DNA of 64,000 bases, from contig NZ_QJRC01000098.1 of the NCBI RefSeq assembly GCF_013393325.1, forward strand, positions 394,704 to 458,703, given 5' to 3'. Made by a program: the position numbers and the translations under genes. Positions 35,303 through 44,448 of this stretch are shown piece after piece. The notes beneath the pieces are model-generated. The model ran no database searches. It was given only the letters and a program-made list of their open reading frames with translations, and was not told where the DNA came from. The DNA is from Pseudomonas hunanensis. GTDB lineage: Bacteria; Pseudomonadota; Gammaproteobacteria; Pseudomonadales; Pseudomonadaceae. The stretch's first letter is position 1; each line of letters begins with the position of its first letter.

Positions 35303-36475
35303 ATGAGACCTTTAACCAACACCCGTCGCCGTGTGCTGCTCACTGGCCTGGGCCTGCTCGGCCTCGGCAGCCTGCTGGCCTGGAAGGCGCTGCCCTATGG
35401 CGCGCAGCCGCTGAGCACCGTCGCCGTAACCCGCGCCGACATCGAAAGCAGCGTGACCGCGCTGGGCACCTTGCAACCGCGACGTTACGTGGACGTTGGC
35501 GCCCAGGCCTCCGGGCAGATCCACAAGCTGCACGTTGAAGTCGGCGACAGTGTGCGCAAAGGCCAGTTGCTGGTCGAGATCGACCCTTCCACCCAGCAGG
35601 CGCGGCTGGATGCCGGGCGCTTCTCGATCGACAACCTCAAGGCCCAGCTGGCCGAACAACGCGCGCAGTACCTGTTGGCCCAGCAGCAGCTCAAGCGCCA
35701 GCGCGACCTGGCCGCCGCCGGCGCCACCCGAGACGAAGACGTGCAAACCGCCGCCGCGCAGTTGAAAGTCACCCAGGCGCGCATCGACATGTTCCTGGCG
35801 CAGATCCGCCAGGCCCAGGCCAGCCTGCGCAGCGACGAAGCCGAGTTAGGCTACACGCGCATCTACGCGCCCATGGACGGCACGGTGGTGGCAGTGGATG
35901 CCCGCGAGGGGCAAACCCTCAACGCCCAGCAGCAAACCCCATTGATCCTGCGTATCGCCAAGCTTTCGCCAATGACCGTGTGGGCCCAGGTGTCAGAGGC
36001 CGACATCGGCAAGGTCAAACCGGGCATGACCGCCTATTTCACCACCCTGGCCGGCGGCAAACGCCGCTGGACCAGCACCGTGCGGCAAGTGCTGCCAATC
36101 CCGCCCAAGCCCCTGGAGCAGGCCAGCCAGGGCGGCGGCAGCCCGGCCAGCGTCAGCAATGGCAGCGCCGGCAGCCAGGTGGTGCAGTACAGTGTGCTGC
36201 TGGATGTCGATAACCCGGACGGCGCGCTGATGGCCGAGATGACCACGCAAGTGTTCTTCGTTGCAGGCACCGCCAGCCAGGTGCTGACCGTGCCGCTGGC
36301 CGCGCTGGATGACGGCGACGGCCTGCGCCTGGCGCGTGTGCTGACCGGCGACGGCAAGGTGGAACAGCGCCAGGTGCGCACCGGGCTCAGCGACCGTTTG
36401 CGGGTACAGGTGCTGGACGGCCTGAGCGAAGGCGAGCGCCTGGTCATCGGCGCCCCCGCCGTGAGTGGAGGCTGA
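35303..36475 (+). CDS. pvdR: Pyoverdine efflux periplasmic adaptor (PvdR/MacA-like)
   Basis: A 390-residue membrane-fusion protein. It has one N-terminal membrane anchor (about residues 9-27), a split lipoyl domain (SGQIHKLHVEVGDSVRKGQLLVEID and YTRIYAPMDGTVVAVDAREGQTL), a helical hairpin between them (about 95-180) and beta-barrel/membrane-proximal domains to the C-terminus. In PvdRT-OpmQ it links the ABC transporter to the outer-membrane channel and exports or recycles pyoverdine. The ATG at 35303 is chosen at the membrane anchor; the earlier part of the frame contains the promoter. The next gene follows without a gap. Confidence 0.88.
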   Translation: MRPLTNTRRRVLLTGLGLLGLGSLLAWKALPYGAQPLSTVAVTRADIESSVTALGTLQPRRYVDVGAQASGQIHKLHVEVGDSVRKGQLLVEIDPSTQQARLDAGRFSIDNLKAQLAEQRAQYLLAQQQLKRQRDLAAAGATRDEDVQTAAAQLKVTQARIDMFLAQIRQAQASLRSDEAELGYTRIYAPMDGTVVAVDAREGQTLNAQQQTPLILRIAKLSPMTVWAQVSEADIGKVKPGMTAYFTTLAGGKRRWTSTVRQVLPIPPKPLEQASQGGGSPASVSNGSAGSQVVQYSVLLDVDNPDGALMAEMTTQVFFVAGTASQVLTVPLAALDDGDGLRLARVLTGDGKVEQRQVRTGLSDRLRVQVLDGLSEGERLVIGAPAVSGG

Positions 36476-38440
36476 ATGAGCACGCCTCTGATCGAGCTGA
36501 TCGACATCCGCAAGTCCTACGGCGGTGTCGATACCCCCAAGGTCGACATCCTGCATGGCATCAGCCTCAGCATCCACCCCGGCGAGTTCGTCGCAATTGT
36601 CGGCGCCTCCGGCTCGGGCAAGTCGACCTTGATGAACATTCTCGGCTGCCTCGACCGCCCCAGCGCCGGCAGCTACCGTTTCGCCGGCAAGGACGTGGCC
36701 GAGCTGGACAGCGACGAACTGGCCTGGTTACGCCGCGAAGCGTTTGGCTTCGTGTTCCAGGGTTATCACTTGATCCCGTCGGGCTCGGCCCAGGAAAACG
36801 TCGAAATGCCTGCCATCTATGCCGGCATCGACGCCCGCGAGCGCCACGCCCGCGCCAGCGCCCTGCTCGGCCGCCTGGGCCTGGCCAGCCGCACCGGCAA
36901 CCGCCCGCACCAATTGTCCGGCGGCCAGCAGCAACGGGTGTCGATTGCCCGTGCGCTGATGAACGGCGGCCATATCATCCTCGCCGACGAACCCACCGGC
37001 GCACTGGACAGCCACAGCGGCACCGAGGTGATGGCCTTGCTCGACGAGCTGGCCAGCCAGGGCCACGTGATCATCCTGATTACCCATGACCGTGAAGTGG
37101 CGGCGCGGGCGCAGCGGGTGATCGAAATTCGCGACGGTTTGATCATCAGTGACTCGGCCAGCGAACAGCCTGCGATCGACAGCGGCCAAGGCCTGCAAGC
37201 CGAGCAGTTGCGCCAGCGCCTGGACCGCGGCGCCACCTTGCGCGGGGCGTGGAAAGGCGAATTGCTCGAAGCCCTGCAGGCCGCCTGGCGGGTGATGTGG
37301 GTCAACCGCTTCCGCACTGCCCTGACCCTGCTGGGTATCGTCATCGGCGTGGCCTCGGTGGTGGTGATGCTGGCCGTGGGCGAAGGCAGCAAGCGCCAGG
37401 TCATGGCGCAGATGGCCGCCTTCGGCTCGAACATCCTCTACCTCAATGGCAAGCCGGCAACGCTGGGTGAGCCCGCCGGCACCATCACGCTCGACGATGT
37501 AGCGGCCATCGGCCAACTGCCGCAGGTCAAGCATGTAATGCCAGTGATCGGCGACAAACTGATGGTGCGCCATGGCAACAACAGCCAGAAGTTCTATGTG
37601 GGCGGCAACAACACCTATTTCCCGGAGATCTTCAACTGGCCGGCGGTGCAAGGCAGCTTCTACAGCGAAGCCGACGAGGCCAATGCGGCTGCCGTGGCGG
37701 TGATCGGCCAAAAAGTCCGAGAGAAAATGCTCGACCCTGGCCGCGATCCGCTGGGGCAGTACATTCTGATCGGCAATGTGCCGTTCCAGGTGATCGGTAT
37801 CCTCGCAGGCAAAGGCGCAAGCTCCGGCGACCAGGACAGCGACGGGCGCATCGCCGTGCCCTACTCGGCGGCCGCGATCCGCCTGTTCGGCCAGCGAGAC
37901 CCGGACTACATCGCCGTCGCCGCCCTCGACTCCACCCGGGTCAACCAGGCCGAAGCCGCCATCGACCAACTGCTGCGCCAACGCCACAACGGCCGCCAGG
38001 ACTTCGAGCTGACCAACGACGCCGCATTGATCCAGGCCGAAGCGCGCACGCAGAACAGCCTGTCGCTGATGCTGGGCGCGATCGCCGCCATCTCGCTGCT
38101 GGTAGGCGGCATCGGTGTGATGAACATCATGCTGATGACCGTACGCGAGCGTACACGCGAAATCGGCATCCGCATGGCCACCGGCGCGCGCCAGCGCGAC
38201 ATCCTGCGCCAGTTCCTCAGCGAGGCGGTGATGCTGTCGATGGTCGGCGGCCTGGCCGGCATCGTTCTGGCCCTGGCCATCGGCGGAGGCCTGATGCTGG
38301 CCGACGTAGCAATCGCCTTTGCCCTGCCCGCCATGCTTGGCGCGTTCGCCTGCGCCGTTGTCACCGGCATCGTGTTCGGCTTCATGCCAGCACGCAAGGC
38401 CGCCCGCCTCGACCCGGTCAAAGCCCTTACCAGCGAATAA
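36476..38440 (+). CDS. pvdT: Pyoverdine efflux ABC transporter (PvdT/MacB-like)
   Basis: A 654-residue half-transporter of the MacB type. The N-terminal ATPase domain (about residues 1-230) has Walker A GASGSGKST, the signature LSGGQQQR and Walker B ILADEPTGALD with a following H-loop ITHD. A four-helix membrane domain follows (first helix near 275-300, the last three after about 530), with a large periplasmic domain between. It powers export through PvdR and OpmQ. The ATG directly follows the pvdR stop. Confidence 0.9.
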   Translation: MSTPLIELIDIRKSYGGVDTPKVDILHGISLSIHPGEFVAIVGASGSGKSTLMNILGCLDRPSAGSYRFAGKDVAELDSDELAWLRREAFGFVFQGYHLIPSGSAQENVEMPAIYAGIDARERHARASALLGRLGLASRTGNRPHQLSGGQQQRVSIARALMNGGHIILADEPTGALDSHSGTEVMALLDELASQGHVIILITHDREVAARAQRVIEIRDGLIISDSASEQPAIDSGQGLQAEQLRQRLDRGATLRGAWKGELLEALQAAWRVMWVNRFRTALTLLGIVIGVASVVVMLAVGEGSKRQVMAQMAAFGSNILYLNGKPATLGEPAGTITLDDVAAIGQLPQVKHVMPVIGDKLMVRHGNNSQKFYVGGNNTYFPEIFNWPAVQGSFYSEADEANAAAVAVIGQKVREKMLDPGRDPLGQYILIGNVPFQVIGILAGKGASSGDQDSDGRIAVPYSAAAIRLFGQRDPDYIAVAALDSTRVNQAEAAIDQLLRQRHNGRQDFELTNDAALIQAEARTQNSLSLMLGAIAAISLLVGGIGVMNIMLMTVRERTREIGIRMATGARQRDILRQFLSEAVMLSMVGGLAGIVLALAIGGGLMLADVAIAFALPAMLGAFACAVVTGIVFGFMPARKAARLDPVKALTSE

Positions 38441-38443
38441 CCC

Positions 38444-39859
38444 ATGACATTGCCTAGCCGCATCAGCCTGTTGACGTTGTGCCTGCCCTTGTGTGCAACC
38501 CTCGCCGCCTGCAGCACGCCACCCACCCCCTCCAGCGGCATCGTCGCACCACTCGCCTGGCAAGGTGACGCCCCAGCGCCGTCGGCACATCTACCGACGG
38601 TACAGTGGTGGCACGCCTTTGCCAGCCGTGAACTGGACCGCCTGGTACAGCATGCCCTGGACAACGCCCACGACCTGGCCGGCGCCACCGCTCGGGTGCG
38701 CCAGGCCCAGGCCCGCGCGGTCATGGCCGGCGCCCCCTTGCTGCCAGAAGTGCAGTTGGGCCTGAACGGCAGCCGCCAGCGCCTGTTGCATGGCGACGGC
38801 AATGACCAGCTTGATGTCAGCCGCAGCGAGCGCACCAGCACTTCGTTCGACGCCCAGCTCAGCGCCAGCTACGAAATCGACTTCTGGGGCGGCCTACGCG
38901 CAACCCGCGACAATGCCCTGCGTAGCCTCGACGCCAGCCGCTTCGACCGCCAGACCGTGGAGCTGACGCTGGTCAGCGCGGTCGCCGACAGCTACCTGCA
39001 GGGCCTGGCCCTGCAGGAGCAGTTGCGTATCGCCCGCCTCAACCTGCGCAACGCCCAGGACGTGCTGGGCCTGGTCGAGGCACGCCAGCGCAGCGGCTCC
39101 GCCACGCGCCTGGAACTGGCCCAGCAGCGCAGCCTGGTGGCCACCCAGCAACGCCAGCTGCCGTTGCTGGAACAGCAGTGGCAAGACAGCCGCGTCACCC
39201 TGGCAACCCTGCTTGGCGACCCGGTGCAGTCACTGCCCAACAGCCAGGAAGCGATCGATGCCCTGCAATGGCCAGCCATTGGTAGTGGTGTACCCAGCGA
39301 ACTGCTCACCCGACGCCCAGACATTGCCGCCGCAGAAGCGCGGTTGGCGGCCGCCAGTGCCAATGTGCAGGTCGCCCGCGCCGCCATGCTGCCCAAGCTG
39401 ACCTTGGGGGCCAACCTGGGTGCTGGCTCCAATACCTTTGCCCACTTGTTGGACAGCTCCTACTACACCCTCACCAGTGGCCTGGTCGCGCCAATCTTCA
39501 ACAACGGCCGGCTACGCGCAGCGCGTGAACTGGCCGAGGCTGAACAGGCTGAGTTGCTGGAGACCTATCGCAGCAGCATCCTGGCGGGTTTTGCCGATGT
39601 CGAAAAAGCGCTCAATGCAATCCAGGGCGTGGACCGTCAGCGGCAATGGCAGGACGAGGAAGTGCAGCAGGCGCGGTTGGCGTTCGACCTGGCACAGCAG
39701 CGCTATGGTGCGGGTGCCGAAACCTTGTTGAGCGTACTGGAGACCCAACGCACGTTGTATGTGGCCCAGGACCAGCAGGCGCGACTGCGTTTGGCCCGGC
39801 TGCAGGGCAGTGTGGCGTTGTACAAAGCGTTAGGGGGAGGCTGGCAACTCGAACGTTAG
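38444..39859 (+). CDS. opmQ: Pyoverdine efflux outer-membrane channel (OpmQ)
   Basis: A 471-residue outer-membrane factor lipoprotein of the NodT/OprM class. The signal carries lipobox LAAC (Cys23). Two repeated outer-membrane-efflux domains follow, the first around DLAGATARVRQAQARAVMAGAPLLPEV and the second around SYYTLTSGLVAPIFNNGRLRAARELAEAEQAE. It begins 3 bp after pvdT, completing the tripartite system. A REP-like sequence with a hairpin follows the stop. Confidence 0.9.
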   Translation: MTLPSRISLLTLCLPLCATLAACSTPPTPSSGIVAPLAWQGDAPAPSAHLPTVQWWHAFASRELDRLVQHALDNAHDLAGATARVRQAQARAVMAGAPLLPEVQLGLNGSRQRLLHGDGNDQLDVSRSERTSTSFDAQLSASYEIDFWGGLRATRDNALRSLDASRFDRQTVELTLVSAVADSYLQGLALQEQLRIARLNLRNAQDVLGLVEARQRSGSATRLELAQQRSLVATQQRQLPLLEQQWQDSRVTLATLLGDPVQSLPNSQEAIDALQWPAIGSGVPSELLTRRPDIAAAEARLAAASANVQVARAAMLPKLTLGANLGAGSNTFAHLLDSSYYTLTSGLVAPIFNNGRLRAARELAEAEQAELLETYRSSILAGFADVEKALNAIQGVDRQRQWQDEEVQQARLAFDLAQQRYGAGAETLLSVLETQRTLYVAQDQQARLRLARLQGSVALYKALGGGWQLER

Positions 39860-39895
39860 GCCGGGTCGCCTTCTGGGGCTGCTGCGCAGTCCAAT

Positions 39896-39940
39896 CTGTG
39901 GGAGCGGCCTTGCGTCGCGATTGGGGCGCAACGCGCCCCC
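39896..39940. repeat. REP-like element with hairpin
   Basis: Starts CTGTGGGAGCGGCCTTGCG, the common P. putida REP head. It ends with the perfect stem GGGGCGC-AAC-GCGCCCC and lies between the convergent opmQ and pvdP genes, where it may also stop transcription. Confidence 0.7.
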
Positions 39941-39942
39941 AG

Positions 39943-41565
39943 TCAGCCCGAACGCTTTGCCACCTTGAGGTTACGCGCATACCACGGCCGCTGCGGCACC
40001 TTGGGCCGCAGCTTGTCGAACAGGTCTTCATCGCTGTAGATGATGCGCAGCGCCAGCTTCATGGTCTCCGGGTCCATCTCCACGCTACGCCCAGGCCGCA
40101 GCCCCGGCACCGTCGAGCAGCCATGGGTGTCCGGCCCCAGCCAAGGGTCCGCCACCTCGACCCAGCGCCCCGGCGCAAACCACGGCACGCCGTTGACTTC
40201 AAGGCGCCGCACCTCACCCGGGTGCAACCGCTCATGGGCACGGAACCAGTCCTCGATGCGGTCATCGATCCAGCCGTGAAAATGCCAGAACACCGGGTTC
40301 ACATGGGAAGAAAACGGGTCCCCGAGGAAGTCGTTGTCCGCCATGAACCAGCGTTCGGCAAAATCGTCCGGCGTGCGCGCCGTCGGCACCGGCATGCCGT
40401 TGGAAGGGTCGCGCGGCACCGACGCCCAGCGCATGTGCAACCAGTCGTGCAGGCCCAGCTCAACCTCCGAGCCGAACTGGCCCAAGGTCAGGGTGCTCAG
40501 GTACTGGGGGTCGGTGTAGCGCGATTCCCAGACCTGGAAGTTACCGTGAAAGGTGTCCGGGGTCTTGATGTCGCGCACCCACTGGGTGTACTCCTCGTCG
40601 CCACTGGCCAGCCAGGTGGGTGGCAGGGCGTTGCCGTCGTGGTTGTCGAAGTACCGGGCAAACCCTGCGCGGTCACGCTCCAGCTCCGGTTGCGGCAATG
40701 GGAAGCGCGACCAGGAAGGCAGGTCTTGCAGGGCACGGGCGCTGCCAAGCATGTGCCGGTGCATGAAGAAGAAGTCCTCGCCCGAGCCGTTGCGGTCCTT
40801 GTGCCGGCCGCGTGCATCACGCTCGCGGTCACGCGGCCCCGGCTGCCAGCCCAGGCCACGCAAGGCACCTTGCTTGCTCTTGTCCAGCTTGTGCCATTTG
40901 TCCCGCGAGGAGTGCCACAACTGATGGAACAGGCGATGCTCCGGGGCAATCAGCCTGGCCAGCAGTTGCGGGTTCAACGGGGTACGTTCGCGCGCTTCGG
41001 GGAAGGTGCGCTTCAGGGCCAGGAAGTGGTTGTCCTCAACCGGCAAGGTCAGCGCACGGTCCATGCGCGCGATGCGCCCGTTGAGGGTGGCCGGCCCGGC
41101 ATTGCCGAAGCGGCCCCAGACTTCATCAAGCACGATATCGCACTCATAGTGCGCCTGGGTTGAAAACAGCCGCCAGCGCAAGGTGCCCGGTTTGTCCGCC
41201 AGCAGGTCGCCGACCACCCGGTAGCGCGGCTCCTCGGCCCCGCGCAGGCGTTCGGGGGTGTCCAGGTAACCGCGCAGCGCACGACCACTAGCGGCTACAT
41301 CCAGAAACAACTCCAGTTCGCCTGCCGGCAGGCCATCCAGCCCCGCATCCTTGCCCTGCAGGGTCCAGCGCCAGATACCGCGCAAGCTGTCGCCCAACTG
41401 CTGCAAAGGGGTATCGGCCAGCTCGACCACGGCCTCGCCAGGGGTTTCCGGGAACGCCTCGGCTTCCTCCCGCTGGCGCTGCACATACAGTGCCCCCAGC
41501 GCACCCGGCACCACCACACCCGTCAATGCCACGCCGGCGATGAAACCGCGTCGGGAAATCGTCAT
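39943..41565 (-). CDS. pvdP: Pyoverdine maturation tyrosinase PvdP
   Basis: A 540-residue periplasmic copper enzyme with a twin-arginine signal (SRRGFIAG, Arg5-Arg6). Family enzymes oxidise the Tyr of ferribactin to form the chromophore. The copper-site His clusters are recognisable: HRHML near the first site and LHDWLHMRW with FWHFHGWIDDRIEDW near the second. It has the extra C-terminal part of PvdP. The ATG at 41565 is preferred to one five codons earlier, which has no ribosome site. It diverges from pvdMN, and each direction has an exact iron-starvation box. Confidence 0.9.
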   Translation of the reverse strand: MTISRRGFIAGVALTGVVVPGALGALYVQRQREEAEAFPETPGEAVVELADTPLQQLGDSLRGIWRWTLQGKDAGLDGLPAGELELFLDVAASGRALRGYLDTPERLRGAEEPRYRVVGDLLADKPGTLRWRLFSTQAHYECDIVLDEVWGRFGNAGPATLNGRIARMDRALTLPVEDNHFLALKRTFPEARERTPLNPQLLARLIAPEHRLFHQLWHSSRDKWHKLDKSKQGALRGLGWQPGPRDRERDARGRHKDRNGSGEDFFFMHRHMLGSARALQDLPSWSRFPLPQPELERDRAGFARYFDNHDGNALPPTWLASGDEEYTQWVRDIKTPDTFHGNFQVWESRYTDPQYLSTLTLGQFGSEVELGLHDWLHMRWASVPRDPSNGMPVPTARTPDDFAERWFMADNDFLGDPFSSHVNPVFWHFHGWIDDRIEDWFRAHERLHPGEVRRLEVNGVPWFAPGRWVEVADPWLGPDTHGCSTVPGLRPGRSVEMDPETMKLALRIIYSDEDLFDKLRPKVPQRPWYARNLKVAKRSG

Positions 41566-41618
41566 TGCATACCTGTGCATTCATTGCGGCCATGGAGCAC
41601 GGCCCGTCCAAGGCTAGA

Positions 41619-41642
41619 ACGTTGCACGGTCGGCGAAATTTA
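41619..41642 (-). promoter_or_regulatory. Iron-starvation box of pvdP
   Basis: Exact TAAAT-N16-CGT on the minus strand, 53 nt before the pvdP ATG, in a GCTAAAT context. Confidence 0.85.
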
Positions 41643-41667
41643 GCGGCGCGCGGCTGCTGGCACTGGC

Positions 41668-41691
41668 TAAATTTTTGCCTGGCGAGCTCGT
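41668..41691 (+). promoter_or_regulatory. Iron-starvation box of pvdMN
   Basis: Exact TAAAT-N16-CGT on the plus strand, 61 nt before the pvdM ATG. It is back to back with the pvdP box, 25 bp away. Confidence 0.85.
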
Positions 41692-41752
41692 TCACTGCAG
41701 GTAGCGGCGGCCTCTGTGCCCATCCCTCGACGGTGAACCAACTGAGACCAAG

Positions 41753-43099
41753 ATGACGACTCCACGCTGGAAGAAAGCCCTGTTTATCAGCCTGGCCGCG
41801 GCGCTTGTCGCCGGCGCCGGGCTTGCCGCCTGGCACTATTTCGCCACCCCAGCCGGCTATTCTCGCGAGGTGACCCGCCAGGCCAACGACCTGCAGGAAC
41901 GCATCCTCTCGTTCGACAGCCATATCACCCTGCCGCTGACCTTCGGCACCGAAGGCAGCGAGGCCGACCAGGATGGCGATGGCCGCTTCGACCTGGCCAA
42001 GGCCGCACGCGGGCGCTTGTCTGGCGCTGCCCTGACCATCTTTGCCTGGCCTGAATCCTGGACCGGCAATGATGGCCCGCACCGCCCTACTCCAGGCTTC
42101 GTCGAGGCCGCCCGGCACACCCAGGAAGTGCGCTACAACGCCATTGCCGCGATGGTCCGCGACTTTCCGCAGCAGGTCGGTATTGCCTATACCTCGCAAG
42201 ACATGCGGCGCCTGCACGGCGAAGGCAAGTTTGCGGTGTTTCTCAGCATGCTCAACGCCTATGCACTGGGTGACGACATCGACCAGCTCGACCGCTGGGC
42301 CGCGCGCGGCGTGCGCATGTTCGGCTTCAGCTACGTGGGCAACAACAGCTGGGCCGACTCCTCGCGCCCGCTGCCGTTCTTCAATGACACCGTCGATGCG
42401 CTGGAAGGCTTGTCACAGACCGGCAAGCGCGCCGTGCAACGGCTGAATGACCTGGGCGTGATCATCGACGTGTCACAGATGTCGAGCAAGGCGCTGGCCC
42501 AGGTGGCCGCCCTCAGCCGCGCGCCGCTGGTAGCCTCGCACTCGGCGCCACGGGCCATGGTCGACATTAACCGCAACCTCTCCGACAAAGAGCTGCAGTT
42601 GATCAAGGACAGCGGCGGGGTGATCCAGTTGGTGGCCTTCTCCACCTACCTCAAGCCGCTGAGCAGCAAGACCCAGGACAAACTCAACACCCTGCGCGCC
42701 CGCTACGACCTTCCGCCGCTGGCCAACCTCAACTACGCGTTGATGCCCGGTGACCCGGTGATCGCCGGTTGGCCCGAGCAGAAAGTCGGGCAGTACGCCA
42801 ACGAACTGTACGGCATTCTCGACGAAGAACCACCCGCAACGCTCAAGGACTATGGCGATGCCATCGACTACACCGTGCGCAAGGTTGGCATCGACCATGT
42901 CGGCCTCAGTTCGGACTTCAACGAAGGTGGCGGCATCGATGGCTGGCAGAACGCGAGTGAAGCACGCAACGTCACCGCCGAGCTGATCAGCCGCGGCTAC
43001 TCCGAAGCCGATATTGCCAAGCTCTGGGGCGGCAACTTCCTGCGCGTGTGGGAGCAGGTACAGCGCGCCGCGCAGCCTGTTGCCACTTCGTCTCCCTGA
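41753..43099 (+). CDS. pvdM: Pyoverdine maturation dipeptidase-like protein PvdM
   Basis: A 448-residue membrane-anchored protein of the M19 (renal dipeptidase) fold, with one N-terminal hydrophobic segment (about residues 9-27) and a periplasmic catalytic domain. The family core FDSHITLPLTF, FLSMLNAYALGDD (where active dipeptidases have an Glu-containing motif), VIIDVSQMSS and VASHSAPRAM is recognisable. It is known to be required for pyoverdine maturation in pseudomonads. It is followed 17 bp later by pvdN. Confidence 0.88.
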   Translation: MTTPRWKKALFISLAAALVAGAGLAAWHYFATPAGYSREVTRQANDLQERILSFDSHITLPLTFGTEGSEADQDGDGRFDLAKAARGRLSGAALTIFAWPESWTGNDGPHRPTPGFVEAARHTQEVRYNAIAAMVRDFPQQVGIAYTSQDMRRLHGEGKFAVFLSMLNAYALGDDIDQLDRWAARGVRMFGFSYVGNNSWADSSRPLPFFNDTVDALEGLSQTGKRAVQRLNDLGVIIDVSQMSSKALAQVAALSRAPLVASHSAPRAMVDINRNLSDKELQLIKDSGGVIQLVAFSTYLKPLSSKTQDKLNTLRARYDLPPLANLNYALMPGDPVIAGWPEQKVGQYANELYGILDEEPPATLKDYGDAIDYTVRKVGIDHVGLSSDFNEGGGIDGWQNASEARNVTAELISRGYSEADIAKLWGGNFLRVWEQVQRAAQPVATSSP

Positions 43100-43116
43100 C
43101 ATTTTCGAGCACCGTG

Positions 43117-44409
43117 ATGAACGACCGTCGAACCTTCCTCAAGCAGGCTGGCCTGCTGGCAGCCGCACTGCCACTGACCGGCCCCGGCCCGTTGCTGCCC
43201 GCCGCCCACGCGACACCTGCCAAACCCGTTTCGGCCGATGACTGGTCCGCGTTTCGCGGGCTTTTCGAGCTGGACCCGGCCTACGCCCACTTCGCCAACT
43301 TCCTGATCACCTCGCACCCAAGGCCCGTGCGCGAAGCGATCGAGGCCCTGCGCGCCCAGTTCGACCGCCAGCCGGCACGCATGGTGGACTGGGACAGCCA
43401 GTCGGAATGGAAGCACGAAGCCGCCGTGCGTGAATGGGCAGCGCGCTATCTTGAAGTCACCCCAAGGCAAATCGCCCTGACCGGCAGCACCACCGAGGGC
43501 CTGGGGCTGATCTATGGCGGGCTGAAGATTGCGCCAGGGCAGGAAATTCTCACCACCGTGCACGAGCATTCGGCGGCGCGCCATACCATGGGTTTTCGCA
43601 CCACGCGCGACGGCACCCCAGTGCGACGCCTGCGCCTGTTCGAAGACCCCGCCAAGGTCAGTACCGACCAGGTACTGACCACGATCTCAGCCGCGATCGG
43701 GCCGAAAACCCGGGTATTGGGCATGACCTGGGTGCATTCGGGCAGCGGCGTGAAGCTGCCTGTGGGCGAGATCGGCAAGCTGGTGCGCGAGGTCAATCGC
43801 CAGCGCGACGAGAACGACCAGATTATTTATGTGATCGATGGCGTGCACGGTTTTGGTGTCGAAGACGTGCGCTTTGCCGACTTCAACTGCGACTACTTCA
43901 TTGCCGGCACTCACAAATGGATGTTCGGGCCGCGAGGGACCGGGATCATCTGCGCGGCATCCACCGAACTGAAACAGCTGACGCCGACCATCGCCAGTTT
44001 CTCGGAAAATGAAGATTTCGCCACGATAATGACTCCAGGCGGCTACCACGCGTTCGAGCACCGCTGGGCACTGGGCAAGGCGTTCGAGCTGCACCTGCAG
44101 TTGGGCAAGGCGGCTGTGCAGGCGCGTATCCATGGGCTCAATGATTTCCTCAAGCAGCGCCTGGAGGCACTGCCGGGGATCGAGCTGGTGACACCGCGCA
44201 GCGCCCTCTACTCGGCGGGGTTCAGCTTTTTCCGGGTCAAGGGGCAGGATGCCGACGAGGTGGCCAAGCACCTTAACAGCCAGCGCATTGTGGTGGATGC
44301 GGTATCGCGGGATGCGGGACCAGTGGTGCGCACGGCGCCTGGGTTGCTGAACACCGAGGGCGAGATCGAACGGTTGGTGGAGGCATTGAAGAAGCGCGTT
44401 CGCGGGTGA
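43117..44409 (+). CDS. pvdN: Pyoverdine maturation PLP enzyme PvdN
   Basis: A 430-residue fold-type I PLP enzyme with a twin-arginine signal (DRRTFLKQAG, Arg4-Arg5). The PLP Lys is in FIAGTHKWMFGPRG and the Asp contact in YVIDGVHGFG. PvdN converts the pyoverdine side-chain glutamate to succinamide in the periplasm; folded export through Tat allows cofactor loading in the cytoplasm. The ATG at 43117 is chosen because the Tat signal starts there. It is operonic with pvdM. Confidence 0.9.
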   Translation: MNDRRTFLKQAGLLAAALPLTGPGPLLPAAHATPAKPVSADDWSAFRGLFELDPAYAHFANFLITSHPRPVREAIEALRAQFDRQPARMVDWDSQSEWKHEAAVREWAARYLEVTPRQIALTGSTTEGLGLIYGGLKIAPGQEILTTVHEHSAARHTMGFRTTRDGTPVRRLRLFEDPAKVSTDQVLTTISAAIGPKTRVLGMTWVHSGSGVKLPVGEIGKLVREVNRQRDENDQIIYVIDGVHGFGVEDVRFADFNCDYFIAGTHKWMFGPRGTGIICAASTELKQLTPTIASFSENEDFATIMTPGGYHAFEHRWALGKAFELHLQLGKAAVQARIHGLNDFLKQRLEALPGIELVTPRSALYSAGFSFFRVKGQDADEVAKHLNSQRIVVDAVSRDAGPVVRTAPGLLNTEGEIERLVEALKKRVRG

Positions 44410-44415
44410 GGCCCT

Positions 44416-44436
44416 GGGGGCCGCTTTGCGGCCCCC
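44416..44436. terminator. Hairpin between convergent pvdN and hydrolase genes
   Basis: Perfect GGGGGCCGC-TTT-GCGGCCCCC stem, without a T-run. Confidence 0.6.
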
Positions 44437-44448
44437 GGTAATCTCAAG

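Noticed and set aside
41288..42217. 309-residue minus-strand frame between pvdP and pvdM
   Set aside because: It spans the divergent promoters with both iron-starvation boxes and runs antisense to pvdM and out of frame over pvdP.
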